From: G963668185 sp963668185
GTDB taxonomy: Bacteria > Chloroflexota > Dehalococcoidia > Lucifugimonadales > G963668185
NCBI GenBank assembly: GCA_963668185.1
Contig: OY764162.1
Span: 1,302,001 to 1,366,000, forward strand
Direction of reading: 5' to 3'
Length of the DNA stretch: 64,000 nucleotides
Part shown: in pieces, positions 60,582-64,000 of the stretch
Layout: the number at the start of each line of letters is the position of its first letter
How positions within the stretch are numbered: position 1 is the stretch's first letter
Program-made: the position numbers and the translations under genes
The notes under the pieces: model-generated
Seen by the model: only the letters and a program-made list of their open reading frames with translations
What the model was told of the DNA's origin: nothing
Databases searched by the model: none

Positions 60582-61382
60582 ATGCCCGAAACGCTGGAGA
60601 TACGAAACGGAAGCGCACGGCTGTTCGCCCGCGTTTATGGCCGGGGCCGGGAGACGCTGGGCGTGGTCATGGCGCCGTCGCTGGGGCGGAGCGCGACGGA
60701 CTTCGACCGCCTCGGCGGGGCGATCGCGGCGCGCGGGTACACCGCCGCCTCGTTCGACCAGCGCGGCGTGCGTGACAGCGCCGGCCCGCTGGATGGCCTC
60801 GACCTTGCGGATCTAGCGTCCGACGCGATGGCCGTGGCGCGCGCGGTCCACGAGGGCAGGGTAGTTGCCGTCGGCCACGGCTTCGGCAACGGCATCGCAC
60901 GCAGGATGGCGGCGCTGTACCCGGACGATGTCGCGGGCGTGGTCGCGATCAACGCGGGCGGCAAGATCCACGATCCAGACCCGCGTGTGTACGCGAAGTT
61001 CGACAAGGTCTTTGAGCCGGACGTGAGCGAAGATGAGCGCATCGCAGCCGTCTCCTTCTGCTTCTTCGGCGGCGGGCCGGCGCCGCCGGACTGGATCGAC
61101 GGCTGGTGGCCGGCCCACTACCGCCCGTTCGTGGAGGCGCAGGACTCGACGCCAATGGACGCGTGGTGGACGGCGGGCGACGCCCTGCTCCTCATCATCC
61201 AGGGCCTGCGTGACCGCGTCGCGCCGCCCGCCAACGGCTACGACGTGCGAGCGCTCGCAGGCCCCCGCGCCACGGTGCTAGACCTCCCGAACGCAAGCCA
61301 CGCCATCCTGCCGGAGGAGCCGGAGGCCGTGGAGCGCGCCGTGCTGGGGTTCTTGGCCGGGTTGGATGAACAACTTCCTTAG
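60582..61382 (+). CDS. Alpha/beta-hydrolase-fold protein lacking the nucleophile serine
   Basis: The 266-residue protein has the alpha/beta-hydrolase layout: FDQRGVRDSAGPLDG after strand 4, the elbow VVAVGHGFGNGIARRMA, an acid candidate in GLRDRVAPP and the histidine in ASHAILPEEP. In the elbow the expected Ser of G-x-S-x-G is Gly (GHGFG). Normal hydrolysis is therefore doubtful. It may be a non-hydrolytic member or use another residue. The gene starts 37 bp after the HicB-like gene. Confidence 0.85.
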   Translation: MPETLEIRNGSARLFARVYGRGRETLGVVMAPSLGRSATDFDRLGGAIAARGYTAASFDQRGVRDSAGPLDGLDLADLASDAMAVARAVHEGRVVAVGHGFGNGIARRMAALYPDDVAGVVAINAGGKIHDPDPRVYAKFDKVFEPDVSEDERIAAVSFCFFGGGPAPPDWIDGWWPAHYRPFVEAQDSTPMDAWWTAGDALLLIIQGLRDRVAPPANGYDVRALAGPRATVLDLPNASHAILPEEPEAVERAVLGFLAGLDEQLP

Positions 61383-61486
61383 GGAATCGGTACCTTCTTA
61401 GATTGGTAGCATCTGTTGTTTGTCCCGCCTTTAGTTGGCGTTTCGCTGAAAAATGCCCTGGCGTCGTACCCTTGTTCCCTCCAGCC

Positions 61487-61516
61487 TTACGCTCATCTCC
61501 GCTCGCCAGTTACAAT
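61487..61516 (+). promoter_or_regulatory. Predicted promoter of the Phd-VapC pair
   Basis: TTACGC (61487-61492) and TACAAT (61511-61516) are 18 bp apart, 31 bp before the antitoxin ATG. Motif-only evidence. Confidence 0.4.
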
Positions 61517-61547
61517 ATACAGTCAAAACAACCGGTTAGGATCAATC

Positions 61548-61799
61548 ATGCGTGAAGTCAAAGCTACCGAAGCAAAGGCGCGCCTCGCCGAACTACTGCG
61601 CGCGGTCGAGCATGGGGAGTCCGTCGCCATTACCCGTCACGGCAGGCCTGTTGCTCACCTTGTGCCAGCCGATGTGCAAGACCGCGCTGCCCGGAAGAGG
61701 GCTGTTGACGAGTTCAAGCGACGCCGTGCTCAATTGCGACCTGTCAACTTCTCGGTGGAGGAGTTCCTATCTGCTCGCCATGAAGGCCACCGCTATTGA
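61548..61799 (+). CDS. Phd/YefM-type antitoxin
   Basis: The 83-residue protein begins MREVKATEAKARLAELLRAV, the Phd/YefM DNA-binding fold, with ITRHGRPVAHLVP typical of the family. The C-terminal helix would bind the toxin. The ATG at 61548 is chosen; the longer frame lacks family similarity. It overlaps the toxin start by 4 bases. Confidence 0.92.
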   Translation: MREVKATEAKARLAELLRAVEHGESVAITRHGRPVAHLVPADVQDRAARKRAVDEFKRRRAQLRPVNFSVEEFLSARHEGHRY

Positions 61800-62200
61800 A
61801 CACTCTAGTAGTTGACGCCTCGATTGCCGCAGCATGGCTGCTAGAAGACGAGGACGGGCTAGGGACCAACGAAGTTGCAGAGCGTCTGGAAGAGGATCAG
61901 GCACTCGTGCCGAATCTTTGGCACGCGGAGATACGCAACGCATTCTTGGTGGCAGAGCGCAGAGGTCGCCTGTCCAGACGTGCCGTCGATGAACGTCTCG
62001 GACTGCTGAACGCCTTACCGGTTCGAACCGACTATGATCCAGACCTTCAGTCCGCATTTGACCTAGCAAGGACGCACAGTCTGACCATTTACGACGCCAT
62101 CTATCTGGAGTTAGCCATGCGCCGCAATGCGGTTCTGGCCACATTGGACAGGGATCTCGGTCGAGCGGCAGTGGCCGAAGGACTTGTCTTAGCCCCTTAG
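61796..62200 (+). CDS. vapC: PIN-domain ribonuclease toxin (VapC family)
   Basis: The 134-residue PIN protein starts at a TTG in the sequence TTGAAC overlapping the antitoxin stop. Acidic residues lie in VVDASIAAAWLLED, HAEIRNAF, IYDAIYLELAMR and TLDRDLGRA. It is convergent with the MaoC gene, sharing 4 bases at the 3' ends. Confidence 0.92.
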   Translation: MNTLVVDASIAAAWLLEDEDGLGTNEVAERLEEDQALVPNLWHAEIRNAFLVAERRGRLSRRAVDERLGLLNALPVRTDYDPDLQSAFDLARTHSLTIYDAIYLELAMRRNAVLATLDRDLGRAAVAEGLVLAP

Positions 62201-62676
62201 CCCTCCGCCGCCGGGCGCTTGCGGACGAGGAAGCGGCGGCGCAGGGTTAGCACGCGGTCGCCGCGCTGGTTGTGAGCGCGGGTCTCGACGTGCACGACGC
62301 CGCGGTCCGGCCTGCTCTGCGACGGCGTTACGTCCAGAACCTCGCTTTCAGCGTAGATCGTGTCGCCGTGGAACACCGGGCCGTCGTGCGTCACGCGCTC
62401 GTACTCGAGGTTCGCGATGGCCCTGCCTGACGTGTCGCGCACGCTCATGCCGACGGCGAGGCCCATCACGTACACGCCGTTGACCAGGATGCGCCCGTGC
62501 GTGTGTTCGGACATCACGTTTTCGTCGAGGTGGAGCGGGTTGTGGTTCATCGTCAGCAGCGAGAAGAGGTGATTGTCCATCTCGGTCACGGTCTTGCCCG
62601 GCCAGTGCTTGAACACCTGCCCCGGCTCGAAGTCGTCGAACCATCCGCCGAACGTGTCTCTGCCGTCAATGGTCAT
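62197..62676 (-). CDS. MaoC-family dehydratase
   Basis: The 159-residue hotdog-fold protein has the hydratase-2 signature region MNHNPLHLDENVM and GRILVNGVYVMGLAVGMSVRD. It likely hydrates or dehydrates an acyl-CoA thioester, as in mesaconyl- or itaconyl-CoA metabolism; the substrate is not determined. AGGAG lies 8 bases before the ATG. It follows the dehydrogenase gene by 25 bp on the same strand. Confidence 0.92.
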   Translation of the reverse strand: MTIDGRDTFGGWFDDFEPGQVFKHWPGKTVTEMDNHLFSLLTMNHNPLHLDENVMSEHTHGRILVNGVYVMGLAVGMSVRDTSGRAIANLEYERVTHDGPVFHGDTIYAESEVLDVTPSQSRPDRGVVHVETRAHNQRGDRVLTLRRRFLVRKRPAAEG

Positions 62677-62701
62677 GGTGCGTCTCCTAGTGTGTGCCGC
62701 T

Positions 62702-63814
62702 TCAGTCTATGACCGAGACGACGATGTTGCCCACGTGCTCCTTGGCCAGGAACGCCTCCTGTGCCCGGCGCATCTCCCGCAGCGGGTACGCGGCTGCCAG
62801 TACCGGGCGCACCTCGCCGCGCTCGATGTAGCCCACGAGCCGTGCGAACGTCCCCGGCGGCACCACGGTGGCGCCTGTGAACGTGAGGTCACGCAGGTAG
62901 AACGTTCGCAGGTCGAACTCGACAATCGGTCCCGCGATGGCGCCGGAGCAGGTGTACCTGCCGCCGTGCCTGAGCGCGTCGATGAGTTGCGGCCACAGCC
63001 GCCCTCCGACCACGTCCGCGACCACGTCGACCTTGTCGCGCCCAATCGCGGCTTCCAGCGATGCCGCGAGGTTGTCCGGCGAGCGCGGCAGCACCGCCGC
63101 CGGGCCGAGCGCGCGAACGGCGTCGGCCTTCGATTCGCCGCAGAGCGCGATGGTCTCCGCGCCACGGCGGTTGGCAAGTTGGATCAGAGCAGTGCCTACG
63201 CCGCCGGACGCGCCGGTGATGAGCACGACGTCTCCGGCGGTCACTTCAGCGCGGTCCAGCATGTTCTCCGCGGTCACCCAGGGCGTGGCGAACGTGGCAA
63301 GCTCGGCGTCGCTCAGGCCGCAGTCTATTGGGTGGACGTTGCGCGCGTCGACGACGGTGTACTCGGCGAAGCCGCCGTCGTGCTCCACGCCCAGGTAGCC
63401 GCACCTGTCCATGTTCAGCGGGTCGTCCCAGTCCCGTACCCACGTATCGACGAGGACGCGCCTGCCGAGGAGATCATCGGGCGCTCCCGGGCCGAGCGCG
63501 GCAACCGTGCCGCACACGTCGCCGCCCTGGATGCGCGGGAACGTCACGCCGCCGCGCCAGCCGCCGTCGTCATCCACCACGCCCTCGAAGCCGCCCAGGC
63601 CGCCCTCTTCGGTCGTGCCCTCCGTGACCGGCTTCGAGTACCAGCCCGTGCGCACGTTGATGTCGTAGTTGTTCAGCCCGCAGGCGGCCACGGCGACGAG
63701 CGTCTGGCCGGGGCCGGGCGACGGCGTGGGCCAGTCATCGCGGTACTCCATCGCGTCCAGCCCACCGTGGCCGGTGAGCACGACGGCCCGCATCGTGCTG
63801 GGAATGTCGTTCAT
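62702..63814 (-). CDS. Zinc-type alcohol dehydrogenase / quinone oxidoreductase
   Basis: The 370-residue medium-chain dehydrogenase begins TMRAVVLTGHGGLDAMEYRDDW, has the GroES-like metal region, then VVLITGASGGVGTALIQLA (nucleotide-binding) and a C-terminal YIERGEVRPVLAAAYPL. It may use NAD(P)H on an aldehyde or quinone-like substrate. ATG at 63814 is chosen; the frame upstream overlaps the next gene. It and the MaoC gene are close neighbours. Confidence 0.9.
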   Translation of the reverse strand: MNDIPSTMRAVVLTGHGGLDAMEYRDDWPTPSPGPGQTLVAVAACGLNNYDINVRTGWYSKPVTEGTTEEGGLGGFEGVVDDDGGWRGGVTFPRIQGGDVCGTVAALGPGAPDDLLGRRVLVDTWVRDWDDPLNMDRCGYLGVEHDGGFAEYTVVDARNVHPIDCGLSDAELATFATPWVTAENMLDRAEVTAGDVVLITGASGGVGTALIQLANRRGAETIALCGESKADAVRALGPAAVLPRSPDNLAASLEAAIGRDKVDVVADVVGGRLWPQLIDALRHGGRYTCSGAIAGPIVEFDLRTFYLRDLTFTGATVVPPGTFARLVGYIERGEVRPVLAAAYPLREMRRAQEAFLAKEHVGNIVVSVID

Positions 63815-63828
63815 CGTTGCCAGGCTCC

Positions 63829-64000
63829 CTACTCGTAGACCGCCACCGGATCGCCAAGCTCCTCCATGATCGGCGTCACGCCGAAGCCCGGCTCCGTGTT
63901 TGCGCGCGCCTGGTTCGGGTAGTCGCGCAGCAAGCCTTTGCCGATAGGCCGCTCCACGAAGTTGGCGCAGTCCCACATCGAGCGCAGGTAGCGGGGCGGC
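63829..64000 (-). CDS. Partial unidentified gene, C-terminus only
   Basis: Only the last 57 codons are in the window, ending at TAG 63829. Visible residues include RYLRSMWDCANFVERP and a terminal MEELGDPVAVYE. It ends 14 bp before the dehydrogenase gene and probably belongs to that operon. No family can be assigned from this fragment. Confidence 0.6.
   Translation of the reverse strand, partial: PPRYLRSMWDCANFVERPIGKGLLRDYPNQARANTEPGFGVTPIMEELGDPVAVYE

Overview
The window is a GC-rich bacterial chromosome segment with tightly packed genes. No 16S gene or other strong taxonomic marker is present. Gene content points to a Chloroflexota lineage, perhaps Dehalococcoidia/SAR202-like; this is an inference, not a proof. 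The supporting content is ClpC, a four-domain ribosomal protein S1, a stand-alone 5S rRNA gene, a siroheme-decarboxylase fusion, methylmalonyl-CoA genes, many toxin-antitoxin pairs and an orphan CoxL-like protein.

Layout. 1-3.2 kb: clpC (cut by the left edge), rpsA and a lone 5S rRNA gene with its own promoter. 3.5-6.0 kb: two oligopeptide/dipeptide ABC ATPases and a signal-peptidase-like protein. 6.2-12 kb: a tetrapyrrole cluster (hemB, cobA-hemD fusion, hemC, sirC-like, ahbA-ahbB fusion) running from porphobilinogen to decarboxylated siroheme, headed by a PaREP1/HEPN-like gene. 12-14.5 kb: a nested hairpin, a duplicated-domain lipoprotein and an unknown gene. 14.6-17.1 kb: methylmalonyl-CoA mutase (two subunits) and epimerase. 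17.2-19.9 kb: two vapBC modules around ruvB. 20-25.8 kb: a heterodimeric ABC exporter, lipB, rimI and a membrane protein. 25.8-31.8 kb: a pyruvate/2-oxo-acid dehydrogenase operon (E1 alpha, E1 beta, E2) split by an AT-richer restriction-modification island (Cys-rich protein, C5 methyltransferase, probable endonuclease, Vsr). 32-41.3 kb: oxidoreductases, HigBA, ManC, amidohydrolase, FIST protein, SDR, Uma2 nuclease and GNAT. 41.3-57.4 kb: a plastic zone full of short intergenic repeats that also enter coding sequence. It holds gamma-glutamyltransferase, a very large secreted fibronectin-III protein whose frame is broken at a C13 run, two intact insertion sequences with target duplications, an orphan HigA and a CoxL-like gene with a 54-bp tandem array. 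57.4-64 kb: an acyl-CoA synthetase/ACP/acyltransferase fusion, a HicB-like antitoxin, a hydrolase-fold protein, a Phd-VapC pair, a MaoC dehydratase and a zinc-type dehydrogenase.

The strongest theme is a set of at least five short repeat families, here called A to E. A contains CCTTCGACAGGCTCAGGGCG. B is the palindrome TTCCCCAGCAGACTGGGGAA. C is ATTCCCGCCTGCGCGGGAAT, the same pattern as neisserial dRS3. D is GGGCGSTTCGCGAASCGCCC-like. E contains CCTCGGGGGACTCGGAATGA. They fill intergenic gaps, nest in one another, receive an IS, and are translated in frame inside at least two proteins. In a third gene repeat B supplies the stop codon. The most notable single locus is the possibly phase-variable secreted protein at 45.8-50.8 kb.
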